From Micavibrio aeruginosavorus_D (GTDB lineage: Bacteria > Pseudomonadota > Alphaproteobacteria > Micavibrionales > Micavibrionaceae): a stretch of DNA of 64,000 nt. Below, one piece after another: positions 52,733 to 60,975 of the stretch. Positions within the stretch are counted from its first letter, which is position 1. Every line of letters starts with the position of its first letter. Position numbers and translations under genes: made by a program. Location of the stretch: positions 682,001 to 746,000 of the forward strand of contig NZ_CP195303.1 of NCBI RefSeq assembly GCF_051245535.1, written 5' to 3'. A model generated the notes under the pieces. That model was not told the origin of the DNA and made no database searches. It was given only the letters and a program-made list of their open reading frames with translations.

Positions 52733-52738
52733 CCTCCT
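52733..52738 (-). promoter_or_regulatory. Perfect Shine-Dalgarno of rsfS deciding the AUU start
   Basis: AGGAGG on the minus strand with six bases (CTGTAC) to the ATT codon. No other usable start codon lies at a suitable distance. Confidence 0.8.
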
Positions 52739-52763
52739 ATGGGTTTATGTGAACAGCACCATA

Positions 52764-52809
52764 ATAAAAAACGCCCGGGCGCGCAATCGGCTCCGCGCGT
52801 TCGGGCGTT
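52764..52809 (-). terminator. Intrinsic terminator or attenuator in the rsfS leader
   Basis: On the minus strand, AACGCCCG/CGGGCGTT (arms 52802-52809 and 52770-52777) with an inner GCGCG stem is followed by six T. It lies between the nadD stop and the rsfS ribosome site, so read-through or an alternative fold is needed for rsfS expression from upstream. Confidence 0.8.
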
Positions 52810-52917
52810 ATTTTGTACCATGGCACATATGTACAGCAGGGTGTTTGATGACCTTCGCAAGCGTCAGCAACCCTCCTGTCCATATAGAGATGCAAAATGT
52901 GCTTTTCTCATACCCCC

Positions 52918-52947
52918 ATTATAGGACGGATCGGGCAAAGCGTGCAA
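52918..52947 (-). promoter_or_regulatory. Sigma70-like promoter upstream of rsfS leader
   Basis: On the minus strand TTGCAC (52942-52947), an 18-base spacer and a perfect TATAAT (52918-52923). Transcription would start near 52911 and run through about 100 bases of leader into the terminator hairpin before rsfS. Confidence 0.6.
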
Positions 52948-53003
52948 ACCAAAGGTAAGAATTTGCTTGATGCAGTGCATTAAGTGTCTGAAATAACTTA
53001 TTG

Positions 53004-53621
53004 TTATTCTGTGTTATTTCGAATTTGTGTGGAGGACAGATCGACCATCCGCGTGTGTAATAAATAGAACCGGTTGCGGGGCGCCAGCGGAGCCGCGGTT
53101 GCAGAATCGGGCACGGTCCGGTTCCGCACCGGCAAACGGCGCAACGGGGCCCGTTTGACCAGATCCAGCGCCGGGGGCCGGGCCACATGGGCCGTGGCGA
53201 CCAATTCGGGAATATCCCGCCAATGCCGCCATGTATGGATGGTTTGCACAATATCAAACCCGGTCAGCAGGACGAAATCAGTCCGTTTAAACCGGGTTTT
53301 CAGCATATCCAGCGTATCTATGGTCCGGGTCAGGCCCAGATCGCCTTCCAACCCGCACACCAGCATTCTGGGGTGTTGGGCGGTCATGGCGCGGCAGGCG
53401 GCAATGCGCGCGGCATAGTCCATCGTATCGCCATTGGATTTATAGGGGTTTTGCGGCGTGACCATCCACCAGACATAATCCAGCTTCAGAGCCGCCAGCG
53501 CCACGCGTGCATTATGGATATGTCCGGCATGAGGCGGATTGAACGACCCGCCCAATAACCCAATCCGCAGACCCGCCCAGCGGGGACCGTCCAGCAGATG
53601 CGGTTCGGTGATATAGGACAT
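53004..53621 (-). CDS. nadD: Nicotinate-nucleotide adenylyltransferase
   Basis: Makes deamido-NAD from nicotinate mononucleotide and ATP. The 205 residues have the nucleotidyltransferase motif GLLGGSFNPPHAGHIHNA (about 20-37), the NadD-type WWMVTPQNPYK (about 51-61) and the C-terminal SSTQIR (about 198). The start at 53621 has AGGAATC eight bases upstream. It begins the nadD-rsfS-rlmH block common in alphaproteobacteria. Confidence 0.93.
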   Translation of the reverse strand: MSYITEPHLLDGPRWAGLRIGLLGGSFNPPHAGHIHNARVALAALKLDYVWWMVTPQNPYKSNGDTMDYAARIAACRAMTAQHPRMLVCGLEGDLGLTRTIDTLDMLKTRFKRTDFVLLTGFDIVQTIHTWRHWRDIPELVATAHVARPPALDLVKRAPLRRLPVRNRTVPDSATAAPLAPRNRFYLLHTRMVDLSSTQIRNNTE

Positions 53622-53690
53622 TTGCCGTCTGATTCCTGTCGTGGCCAATGATGTGGAAATTTACCGTGTGTGAGGACTGAATACCAATGA

Positions 53691-53722
53691 AAAAACGGCG
53701 CGGAATAACCCGCGCCGTTTTT
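53691..53722 (-). terminator. Terminator of the F0 ATP synthase cluster
   Basis: AAAAACGGCGCGG/CCGCGCCGTTTTT, a 13-bp perfect stem, 21 bases after the atpF stop on the minus strand. T runs flank it on both strands. Confidence 0.92.
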
Positions 53723-53743
53723 AGAAACTTGATAATGCCAGTC

Positions 53744-54238
53744 TTAATTCATATTGGACGGCAGGGTTCTGATCGCTTGGTCGATCAGCTTGGCATTGCC
53801 CGCATCATCCAGACGGTTGGCAATGATTTCCGCAGTAGCCTTTACAGCCAGTTCGGACGCATAGGCGCGAATTTCGGCCTTGGCACTGTCTTCCATCCGT
53901 TTCAGGCGGTCGGCCAGTTGCTTTTCCTTGCGGTCAATCATTTCGTTCAATTCGGCTTCGGCCGTTTTGCGGATTTCCGTCGCGTGGTTGCGCGAGTTCG
54001 CAATGATGGCTTCGGCTTCGTTCTGGGCATCGCGCTGTTTGCGCTGATACTGGGCCAGCAGTTCCTGTGCTTCGACGCGCAGTGTTTCGGCGGTTTCAAT
54101 ATCGGTGCGGATTTGTGCAATCCGGCCATCCAGCTTGGCGAACAGCGCGGCTTTGCCAGCCTTGAATGCCAGTCCTACAAACAGGGCGAAGGACAGCAGA
54201 ACCCAGAAACCGGTATCGTTCAGCAATGTTTCAATCAT
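53744..54238 (-). CDS. atpF: ATP synthase F0 subunit b
   Basis: A 164-residue peripheral-stalk subunit. One N-terminal membrane helix (TGFWVLLSFALFVGLAF, about 9-25) is followed by a long charged helix for the stator coiled coil (about 40-150). It pairs with b' encoded directly upstream. The last gene of the atpI-B-E-F'-F cluster; the F1 genes are elsewhere, as is usual in alphaproteobacteria. Confidence 0.92.
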   Translation of the reverse strand: MIETLLNDTGFWVLLSFALFVGLAFKAGKAALFAKLDGRIAQIRTDIETAETLRVEAQELLAQYQRKQRDAQNEAEAIIANSRNHATEIRKTAEAELNEMIDRKEKQLADRLKRMEDSAKAEIRAYASELAVKATAEIIANRLDDAGNAKLIDQAIRTLPSNMN

Positions 54239-54249
54239 GGCGTGGTCCC

Positions 54250-54903
54250 TTACGCGGCTTCTGCCAGTTTGTTGACGACCGTTTTGGCCTGATCAATGTT
54301 GGTTTCGATCCCGACGAGTTTCTTCGCGGCGGCTGCGGCGACTTCGGCGGCGATCGTGTTCATTTCGTCCATTGCGGACTGTTTCCCGGCGTTCAGGCGG
54401 GTATCCAGCGCGGCAATTTCACGGTCGGCTTTTTCACGGGCGGCGTTCAACGCGGCATCAAAGTTGGATTTGATTCCGGTTTCGGTTTCCGTGCTGATCC
54501 GTGCGGCTTCTGCGCGGGCGTGGTTCAGGCTGGCCTCATAGGCGGCTTGAACGGCTTCGGCTTCGTCCGTCAGACGTTGGGCGGTGTTACGGTCGCCCGC
54601 AACATGTTCGTTCCGGTTTTCGATGACGCTGGAAATCTTTGGCAGAACCCGGCGTGCGAAAATCAGGTACAGAATAGCGAAGGTCAACAGCATCCAGAAA
54701 ATCTGGCTGCTGAAAGATGAGGGATCGAACTGTGGCAGTCCGCCACCGCCGCCATGGTCCGCACCGTGAGCAGCAGCATCTGCTGCCCCGTGGGCAACAT
54801 CGGCAGCAAAAACGCGCTGGATACCAAACATCATTGCACAGGCGAAAGCCATTGCGGCGGTGCCCAGCATCCAGATCATTTTTTCAAGCAGGGTACGTTG
54901 CAT
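54250..54903 (-). CDS. ATP synthase F0 subunit b' with N-terminal extension
   Basis: A 217-residue b'-type stalk subunit. The b' domain begins at FDPSSFSSQIFWMLLTFAILYLIF (about 59-82), followed by RRVLPKISSVIENRNEHV and a long coiled coil. Ahead of it is an extra stretch of about 55 residues with a signal-like hydrophobic helix (MIWMLGTAAMAFACAMMFGI) and a Gly/His/Ala-rich linker (HGADHGGGGGLP). Similar presequences occur in other alphaproteobacterial b' subunits (from memory). The gene ends 11 bases before atpF. Confidence 0.9.
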   Translation of the reverse strand: MQRTLLEKMIWMLGTAAMAFACAMMFGIQRVFAADVAHGAADAAAHGADHGGGGGLPQFDPSSFSSQIFWMLLTFAILYLIFARRVLPKISSVIENRNEHVAGDRNTAQRLTDEAEAVQAAYEASLNHARAEAARISTETETGIKSNFDAALNAAREKADREIAALDTRLNAGKQSAMDEMNTIAAEVAAAAAKKLVGIETNIDQAKTVVNKLAEAA

Positions 54904-54955
54904 ACAAGTTCGATCCCTTATCAGAGTCCTTTAAACGCAGATCAATTATTCGGTA

Positions 54956-55180
54956 TTAGCCGAACAGGATGATCAGCGAGATCAGCAGTGCGAAAATTGC
55001 CAGAGCTTCGGTCAGAGCGAAGGTCAGGAAGAATTTCTTGTCCAGCAGCTCGGAAGCGCCCGGGTTACGGCCTACAGCTTCGTTATAGGAGGAAAAGATC
55101 AGACCCAGACCAACACCAACACCGATAATCGGCATCAGAGCAATAGCGGCGGCGATCAGTTTTGCGGCTTCGAGTTCCAT
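54956..55180 (-). CDS. atpE: ATP synthase F0 subunit c
   Basis: A 74-residue two-helix proteolipid: first helix AAKLIAAAIALMPIIGVGVGLG, polar loop SYNEAVGRNPGASELL, second helix FALTEALAIFALLISLIIL with the proton-carrying Glu. It forms the rotating c-ring. The Glu context (LTEALAI) with no obvious Na+-ligand set suggests proton coupling. Confidence 0.95.
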   Translation of the reverse strand: MELEAAKLIAAAIALMPIIGVGVGLGLIFSSYNEAVGRNPGASELLDKKFFLTFALTEALAIFALLISLIILFG

Positions 55181-55248
55181 AGTCAGGTCTTCCTTCTTCT
55201 TGGTTTTACGTTGGTTAGTGTAGGTTCAAATACCCGTTGGGCCCGCCC

Positions 55249-55998
55249 TTAGTGGTGCAGGTCAACGGTATCCTTCAGATAGATGCAGCTCAGCACCGTA
55301 AAGACGTAGGCGTGGATGAGTGCGATCATCAATTCGAATGCGGTCAGGATGGTGTTGAACGCCAGCGGGAGCAGGCCAGGCACCAAGCCCTTGGCCCCCA
55401 GAGCGGCGAACATGGCCACGCTGAAACCAGCGAACACTTTCAGCATCAAGTGACCAGCCATCATGTTTGCGAACAAACGGACAGACAGGGTCACCGGGCG
55501 GATCAGGAACGAGATCAATTCAATTGGAATGATCAGCGGGAACAGCCAGACCGGCACGCCCGGCGGCACGAACAGCGAGAAGAAATGCATGCCGTGACGC
55601 GCAACGCCCAGAACCAGAACGGTGAAGAAAATCACCAGAGCCAGTGCGGCGGTTACGATCAAATGGCTGGTGTACGTAAAGGAATACGGAACCAGACCCA
55701 GCAGGTTGCCCATGAGGACGACCATAAACAATGTGAAGATCAGCGGGAAATATTGACGGCCAGCGGTGCCGATATTTTCACGGACCATTCCGGCGATGAA
55801 TTCATACATCATTTCGGCCATGGCTTGCGCACGGCTGGGGACCAGCGATTTGCGCTTCATGCTCATGGTCAGGAAGACGGTGGACAACACCGCACCGATC
55901 ACCATCCATAAAGATGAGTTCGTAAAGGACAGATCGATCCCGCCGATTTCAATTGGAATAATCGGGGTTACGACAAACTGGTGAAGCGGATCAGCCAC
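55249..55998 (-). CDS. atpB: ATP synthase F0 subunit a
   Basis: A 249-residue inner-membrane protein with five to six helices. The essential Arg is in LSVRLFANMMAGHLMLKV (about 165-182); the last helix region LIALIHAYVFTVLSCIYLKD is also typical. It forms the proton half-channels against the c-ring. The gene lies between atpI and atpE on the minus strand. Confidence 0.95.
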   Translation of the reverse strand: MADPLHQFVVTPIIPIEIGGIDLSFTNSSLWMVIGAVLSTVFLTMSMKRKSLVPSRAQAMAEMMYEFIAGMVRENIGTAGRQYFPLIFTLFMVVLMGNLLGLVPYSFTYTSHLIVTAALALVIFFTVLVLGVARHGMHFFSLFVPPGVPVWLFPLIIPIELISFLIRPVTLSVRLFANMMAGHLMLKVFAGFSVAMFAALGAKGLVPGLLPLAFNTILTAFELMIALIHAYVFTVLSCIYLKDTVDLHH

Positions 55999-56042
55999 GG
56001 TTCAAACTCTCCGGTCCCTAAAGGGGGTTACTGTTAGGCGAT

Positions 56043-56420
56043 TCAGTCTTTTTCCGCGGGCTTTTTAGCCGTTTTTTCGTCCTGATGCAACCTTGCAAAT
56101 CCAACGGACGACCCGGCGTTCTGGGTAATGCGGTAAACTTCCCAAAAACCGGTGAAAATCCCGGCCAAAAGGAAGATAATCAGGAAAACTGGCTTGGTTT
56201 CCAGCCATTTATCCAGACCCCAGCCAATCAGCCCCCCGGCGACCATGCAGGTGACCAGTTCGGCCCCGGCGCGGACGCCGTTGCTCATATTATCGGCATC
56301 TTTGCGAATCCCGGCCTGGCGGGCTGATTCCGCGTCATCCTTGGCCTTCATATCGGCCAGGGTGTCGGACAGGGCTTTCAGCCGTTCGTGGTCGGGCTCG
56401 TTGCGGTTATCGTTGCTCAC
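56043..56420 (-). CDS. atpI: AtpI/AtpZ-family protein
   Basis: A 125-residue protein with a charged N-terminus (about 1-45), two membrane helices (ELVTCMVAGGLIGWGLDKWL and VFLIIFLLAGIFTGFWEVYRI) and a Lys-rich tail. It matches the alphaproteobacterial AtpI/AtpZ group, which assists c-ring assembly or cation supply. Its start overlaps the smc stop by four bases (ATGA), so F0 translation is tied to smc. Confidence 0.88.
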   Translation of the reverse strand: MSNDNRNEPDHERLKALSDTLADMKAKDDAESARQAGIRKDADNMSNGVRAGAELVTCMVAGGLIGWGLDKWLETKPVFLIIFLLAGIFTGFWEVYRITQNAGSSVGFARLHQDEKTAKKPAEKD

Positions 56421-59400
56421 GCTGCTTCATCCAGGAAGTCGAGCTGTTTATTCAAGTCGACGGACACCAGTTGCGATACACCGCGTTCGGCCATGGTCAC
56501 CCCGTACAAACGGTCCATCCGCGCCATGGTCAGGCGATGGTGGGTGATCAGGATGAAGCGGGTTTCGCCCTTGGCGGCGAATTCGGTCAACACGTCACAG
56601 AAACGATCGACGTTGGCATCGTCCAGCGGGGCGTCCACCTCGTCCAGTACGCAGATCGGTGACGGGTTCGTCATAAAGATCGCGAAGATCAACGCCGTGG
56701 CCGTCAAGGTCTGCTCACCACCCGACAGCAGAGTCAGGGATTGCAAAACCTTACCCGGCGGCTGGGCGAAGATTTCCAGACCGGCTTGCAGCGGGTCATC
56801 GGCTTCGACCAAGGACAAGTGCGCACTGCCACCACCGAACAGGCGGGTGAACATTTGCTGGAAGTACGTGTTTACTTCGTTGAACGCGGTGTTCAGGCGT
56901 TCACGCGCTTCCTTGTTCAGCGTGTTGATGGCGGACCGCAATTCGTCGATGGCTTGCGCCAGATCGTCGCGTTCCTTCAGCATGTTGCCCAGTTCGGTTT
57001 CCAGCTCTTCGGCCTCAACATCGGCGCGCAGATTGACCGGGCCAATCATGTCGCGGTCGCGGACAGCTTTTTCGCGTTCGTGACGCAATTGCTCCAGAAC
57101 CGGCGGGCTGTCCGGATTGATTTCGGCATGGGCGGAGAGTTCTTCCGGTGACATGTCGAATTGATCGCGGATCTGCTGAATGATCGTTTCGATCTGTTGC
57201 TGACGCGCGGCGACGGTGGCCTGTGCGTGGGCACGGCGTTCTTTCGCTTCGGTCAGTTCGTTCTCAGATGCTTTCAGCGCTTTATTTGTATCGTTCAAAT
57301 CGGATTCAGCGGCGGCCAGCTGGTCGCTGATGACGCTTTTTTCCGATTCAATTTCGGCGATACGGGACAGCAGGCGTTCCTTGATGTCGCGGATTTCGCC
57401 CGGGCGCTGTTGCAGGGATTCAATTTTCTGCGTCAGCGTTTGTTCACGTTCGCTCAGTTCCGCCAGACGCTCGGTCGCACGGGCGCAACGGTTTTGCAGG
57501 GAGGTGCGTTCATATTCGATCGCCTGCAAACGGGAGGCGCGGCGGGCATGTTCTTGACGCACCTGTTCCAGTTCACGAATGGCGTCGTGCATGGATTCAC
57601 GCGCGGTGGCCAGTTCGGCACGCAGGGTTTCAATTTCTTCCTGCTGCGCGGCCATGGCCACTTCGTCGAATGTGTCCAGTTCACGGGCGTTTTCGGCGAC
57701 GCGTTGTTCCAAGGCTTCGGAATCGATCCGGGCCTGAGACAAAGCTTCTTCCAGTTTCGCCAGTTCGGCCTGCAACGCGGATTGGGATTCAATCGCGCGG
57801 TTCAATTCCGAACGCTTGATACGAATATCCTGATCCGTGGATTGCAGGGTGTTTTGTGTTTCGCGGCGTTCGGTTTGCAGCGTTTCGACTTTCGCCTGAA
57901 CATCTTCAAACGCGATTTTCGCGGCGGCCAGTTCGGCTTCCAGCGCCGGAACCATCACGACCAGTTCGGCCAGACGGTTTTTCTGTTTCAACTGAATCGC
58001 GTGACGATCGGCGGCGGTGGCCTTCATATACAAGCCGTCCCAACGCCAGTATGCACCGTCACGGGAGACGAGGGCCTGACCCGGTTTCAGTTGCTGGCTG
58101 ACGCGGTGGCCTTCGTCTTCATTTTCAACGACACCGATTTGCGACAGGGCCAGTTTAATGGCACCCGGGGCCTTAATGCGCGGCTCCAGTGCAGACATAC
58201 CAGCGGGCAGGGCGGGCATGTCGGTTACGTTACGTGTTTTCCAGACAACGGGCGCGCCTTCGTCCAGCGAGGCCATCAACGCATCGCCAAGGGCTTTGGA
58301 CAAAGCGGTTTCGAACCCTTCATCAACGCTGATATCTTCCAGAATCGGTTTGAAATTGCCCTCGGCATAGGCCTCAACAATTTCGGTCAGCGTTGCGATT
58401 TCGGCGTCCAGCTTGCCTTTTTCGCGTTGCTTCTGTTGGAAGGTTTCGCGTGTGGTATCCAGTTTGGAACGGGATTCCGTCAGGTTGCTTTCCAGCGATT
58501 GCATCGCGGCGCGCAGCGTTTCGGCTGTTTTCTCCAGAATTTCCAGCGCTTCACGCAACGGCGTGGCTTGATCGCCAGCACGCAGCGTTTCCTGTTTTTC
58601 AGCCAACTGGGTTTCAACGCGGGCCAGACGGTCACGCAGTTGTTCCAGACGGTTGCGGTCCGTATTGATCTGGTTTTCCAGGCTTTGACGGCGGGCGCGG
58701 ACATCGGCGAATTGTTCGGTCAGCGTTTGCAGTTTTTCTTCCAGACGGCTGACTTCTGCATTGCGCGCATCTTTCTGCGCTTCTTTTTCCTGCAGCTTTG
58801 CGCCTTCATTTTCATGATCGGCTTTCAGCGTGGCTTCTTCGGCATCCAGACGCTCGATGATCGTGGTGTTTTCGGTCAGCGTCGTGGTTTCGTGCGCGTG
58901 GTCCAGTTGGGCTTGGTCCAGTTGCGCCTTGGATTCACGGATTTCGTTGGACAGGCGCTGCTCTTCGTCTTCCAGACGTTGCAAAGCCAGCTTCTGCGTC
59001 TGCAGGGAGGCCGCAAATTCAGCGTCTTTCATGCGCAGGTCAGGCAGGTCTTGCGACTGGCTGTTTTGCGTTTCGGTCAGGCCAGTCACGACCAGCAGGC
59101 GTTCAGCCACAAGGCTTTCCGCCTCGCCATACACGCGTTCAATATCGCGCAACTGGGCATAGGCGTTGCGGTAATCCAGCGTGGCAATCATCACTTCCAG
59201 CTGGCGGATCTGGGTGGCCAGTGTGCGATATTTGCTGGCCTGACGCGCTTGTTTTTTCAGGCTGTTCAGGCGCGTATCCATGCCGCCCAGAACGTCTTCA
59301 ACGCGTTTCAAATTGTTGTCGGTGGCGCGCAGGCGCAGTTCGGCCTCGTGACGGCGGGCATACAGACCCGTGATCCCGGCGGCTTCTTCCAGCAGAACGC

Positions 59401-59890
59401 GGCGTTCGGCCGGTTTTGCGGTGATCATCTGGGTCATCTTGCCCTGAGAAATCAGGAACGGGGATGACGCGCCGGACATCATGTCCGCGTACAGCAATTG
59501 CACATCGCGGGCGCGCATCGGCTTGCCGTTGATTTTATAGCTGGACCCGTGGTCGCGCTCGATACGGCGGACGACTTCGATCTCGTCGCAATCGGCATAT
59601 TGCGGCGGGGCGGAACGGTCGGTGTTGTCCAGAATAACGGTGACTTCGGCAAAGGAACGGCGCGGGCGGGATGCGGTGCCGTTGAAAATAACGTCTTCCA
59701 TGCTGCCGGACCCGCCGCGCATGCGTTTGGACGATGTTTCACCCATGGACCAGCGAATGGCTTCGACCAGGTTGGATTTACCGCAACCGTTCGGGCCAAC
59801 AACACCGGTCAGCCCCTGAACGATATCAACGTCGGTTTTTTCAACGAAGGATTTAAAGCCGTTCATACGGACGCGTTTAAAATGAACCAT
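56417..59890 (-). CDS. smc: Chromosome segregation ATPase Smc
   Basis: A 1157-residue SMC protein. The N-terminal ATPase lobe has Walker A GVVGPNGCGKSNLVEAIRW (about 30-48) and MRGGSGSMEDVIFNGT; two long coiled-coil arms (about 165-500 and 665-1000) flank a hinge (about 510-650, including DALMASLDEGAPVVWKT). The C-terminal lobe has the signature LLSGGEQTLTATALIFAIF and Walker B CVLDEVDAPLDDANVDRF. With ScpAB it forms the condensin that loads near parS. The dsbA-like gene is upstream; atpI overlaps its stop. Confidence 0.96.
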   Translation of the reverse strand: MVHFKRVRMNGFKSFVEKTDVDIVQGLTGVVGPNGCGKSNLVEAIRWSMGETSSKRMRGGSGSMEDVIFNGTASRPRRSFAEVTVILDNTDRSAPPQYADCDEIEVVRRIERDHGSSYKINGKPMRARDVQLLYADMMSGASSPFLISQGKMTQMITAKPAERRVLLEEAAGITGLYARRHEAELRLRATDNNLKRVEDVLGGMDTRLNSLKKQARQASKYRTLATQIRQLEVMIATLDYRNAYAQLRDIERVYGEAESLVAERLLVVTGLTETQNSQSQDLPDLRMKDAEFAASLQTQKLALQRLEDEEQRLSNEIRESKAQLDQAQLDHAHETTTLTENTTIIERLDAEEATLKADHENEGAKLQEKEAQKDARNAEVSRLEEKLQTLTEQFADVRARRQSLENQINTDRNRLEQLRDRLARVETQLAEKQETLRAGDQATPLREALEILEKTAETLRAAMQSLESNLTESRSKLDTTRETFQQKQREKGKLDAEIATLTEIVEAYAEGNFKPILEDISVDEGFETALSKALGDALMASLDEGAPVVWKTRNVTDMPALPAGMSALEPRIKAPGAIKLALSQIGVVENEDEGHRVSQQLKPGQALVSRDGAYWRWDGLYMKATAADRHAIQLKQKNRLAELVVMVPALEAELAAAKIAFEDVQAKVETLQTERRETQNTLQSTDQDIRIKRSELNRAIESQSALQAELAKLEEALSQARIDSEALEQRVAENARELDTFDEVAMAAQQEEIETLRAELATARESMHDAIRELEQVRQEHARRASRLQAIEYERTSLQNRCARATERLAELSEREQTLTQKIESLQQRPGEIRDIKERLLSRIAEIESEKSVISDQLAAAESDLNDTNKALKASENELTEAKERRAHAQATVAARQQQIETIIQQIRDQFDMSPEELSAHAEINPDSPPVLEQLRHEREKAVRDRDMIGPVNLRADVEAEELETELGNMLKERDDLAQAIDELRSAINTLNKEARERLNTAFNEVNTYFQQMFTRLFGGGSAHLSLVEADDPLQAGLEIFAQPPGKVLQSLTLLSGGEQTLTATALIFAIFMTNPSPICVLDEVDAPLDDANVDRFCDVLTEFAAKGETRFILITHHRLTMARMDRLYGVTMAERGVSQLVSVDLNKQLDFLDEAA

Positions 59891-59938
59891 GGGCCTGTTC
59901 TTTCCGTTTTTACAAAAACTGTTTTGTTACGCTGATTA

Positions 59939-60688
59939 TTATTTATTCAGCTCTTCAATCTTGCTGGCAAAGCTGTCGATGGCTTGCGCCCCGGTCATGC
60001 TGTCGGCCCCGTCATTGAAAATGAAGCTGGGGGTCGAACTCACCTGATATTTATCGGCCTTTTTCTGCATCGTGTCGGCAATGTGCTGTTTCAGCTTGTC
60101 ATTGGCCAGGCAGGCATCAAAGGTTTCATCGCTCATCCCGGCCAATTTCGCGCTCTGGCGCAGGACTTTGGTCGGGTCTTGGCTGAAGGCCCATTGTTCC
60201 TGCGTTTTAAACAGCAGGCCGAGGAAGGTGAAATAACGCTCACCCGGCATGCAACGGGCAATCATGGAGGCCTGCAACGCCGGAGCGTTCAACGGGAAGT
60301 CGGTGAAGGTGAAATACACGACACCCGTGTCGATGAATTTTTCTTTCAGGGCCGCGAATGTATCATTGTGGAAGTGCGCACAATGGCTGCAGGTCAGGGA
60401 CGCGAACTCTTCCAGTTTCACCGGAGCATCCGGGTTGCCCAGCGTGCGCGGCGCGAACGGGTCGCTGCTGACGTCGTATGTTTTGGATTCTACTTTTGCG
60501 GCGGCAACGTCTTCGGTACCTGCGGCGGCCGGGGCCACTTCGGTCAGGTCGGTAATCACATCGCTTTCAGCGGTGATGGACGTGTCCACATTGCTCATCT
60601 TGTTTTTGAACAAGGCAAAGGATCCGCCCGCCAGAACAACAGCAGCCAGAATCAGAACCACGAAGAGAGTCTTGTTATTGACGGTCAT
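59939..60688 (-). CDS. DsbA-family thiol-disulfide oxidoreductase, membrane-anchored
   Basis: A 249-residue protein. One N-terminal helix (TLFVVLILAAVVLAGGSFALF) anchors it to the inner membrane; an Ala/Glu/Thr linker leads to a thioredoxin/DsbA domain from about 78. The active site is SLTCSHCAHFH (CxxC, about 98-101) and the cis-Pro loop is SSTPSFIFND (about 216). It likely oxidises or isomerises disulfides in periplasmic proteins. It is 48 bases upstream of smc on the same strand. Confidence 0.9.
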   Translation of the reverse strand: MTVNNKTLFVVLILAAVVLAGGSFALFKNKMSNVDTSITAESDVITDLTEVAPAAAGTEDVAAAKVESKTYDVSSDPFAPRTLGNPDAPVKLEEFASLTCSHCAHFHNDTFAALKEKFIDTGVVYFTFTDFPLNAPALQASMIARCMPGERYFTFLGLLFKTQEQWAFSQDPTKVLRQSAKLAGMSDETFDACLANDKLKQHIADTMQKKADKYQVSSTPSFIFNDGADSMTGAQAIDSFASKIEELNK

Positions 60689-60975
60689 TGTGTGCGCCCC
60701 ATAACGCGTGACAGCCCCGGCTAAGGGTTTGCCATAAAAGTTGCCATCGATGTGTAAACAGGAATGGCCCTAAAATCAAGGTTTATGACCAATTTGTCAA
60801 TGAATCCGCGCCTTTTGGATGTGTTTATCCACAATTGAAGGGGGGTGGCTGGGGCGGTTTTTCCCCCCTATGTACGGCATCCCCGTGAAAACGGGGATCC
60901 ATTGGATTTGGTCGCCCATCACCATGGATTCCCGCTTTCGCGGGAATGGCAATATTTTGATTTATTATCAGTGGG
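60689..60975. other. Intergenic region with DnaA box and palindrome copy 8
   Basis: About 287 bases between the convergent-free pair dsbA-like and OmpA-domain genes (both minus). It holds the dsbA-like promoter region, one perfect DnaA box TTATCCACA (60825-60833) and a degenerate palindromic element (60877-60950). No gene was seen. Confidence 0.55.
60877..60950. repeat. Palindromic intergenic element, copy 8 (degenerate)
   Basis: The left arm is GCATCCCCGTGAAAACGGGG and the right arm CCCGCTTTCGCGGGAATGGC. Each is a hairpin, and the two arms have diverged from each other. The terminal GTCAT/TGAC bases are partly lost. Confidence 0.8.

Noticed and set aside
52739..52958. Short plus-strand frames between rsfS and nadD
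   Set aside because: They run antisense to the rsfS leader and promoter, and lack ribosome sites and protein-like composition.
57161..59467. A 768-codon open frame on the strand opposite smc
   Set aside because: It is antisense to the unmistakable Smc coding sequence and its product is Phe/Gln/Gly/Arg-rich in the manner of mirror frames. No ribosome site or domain supports it.
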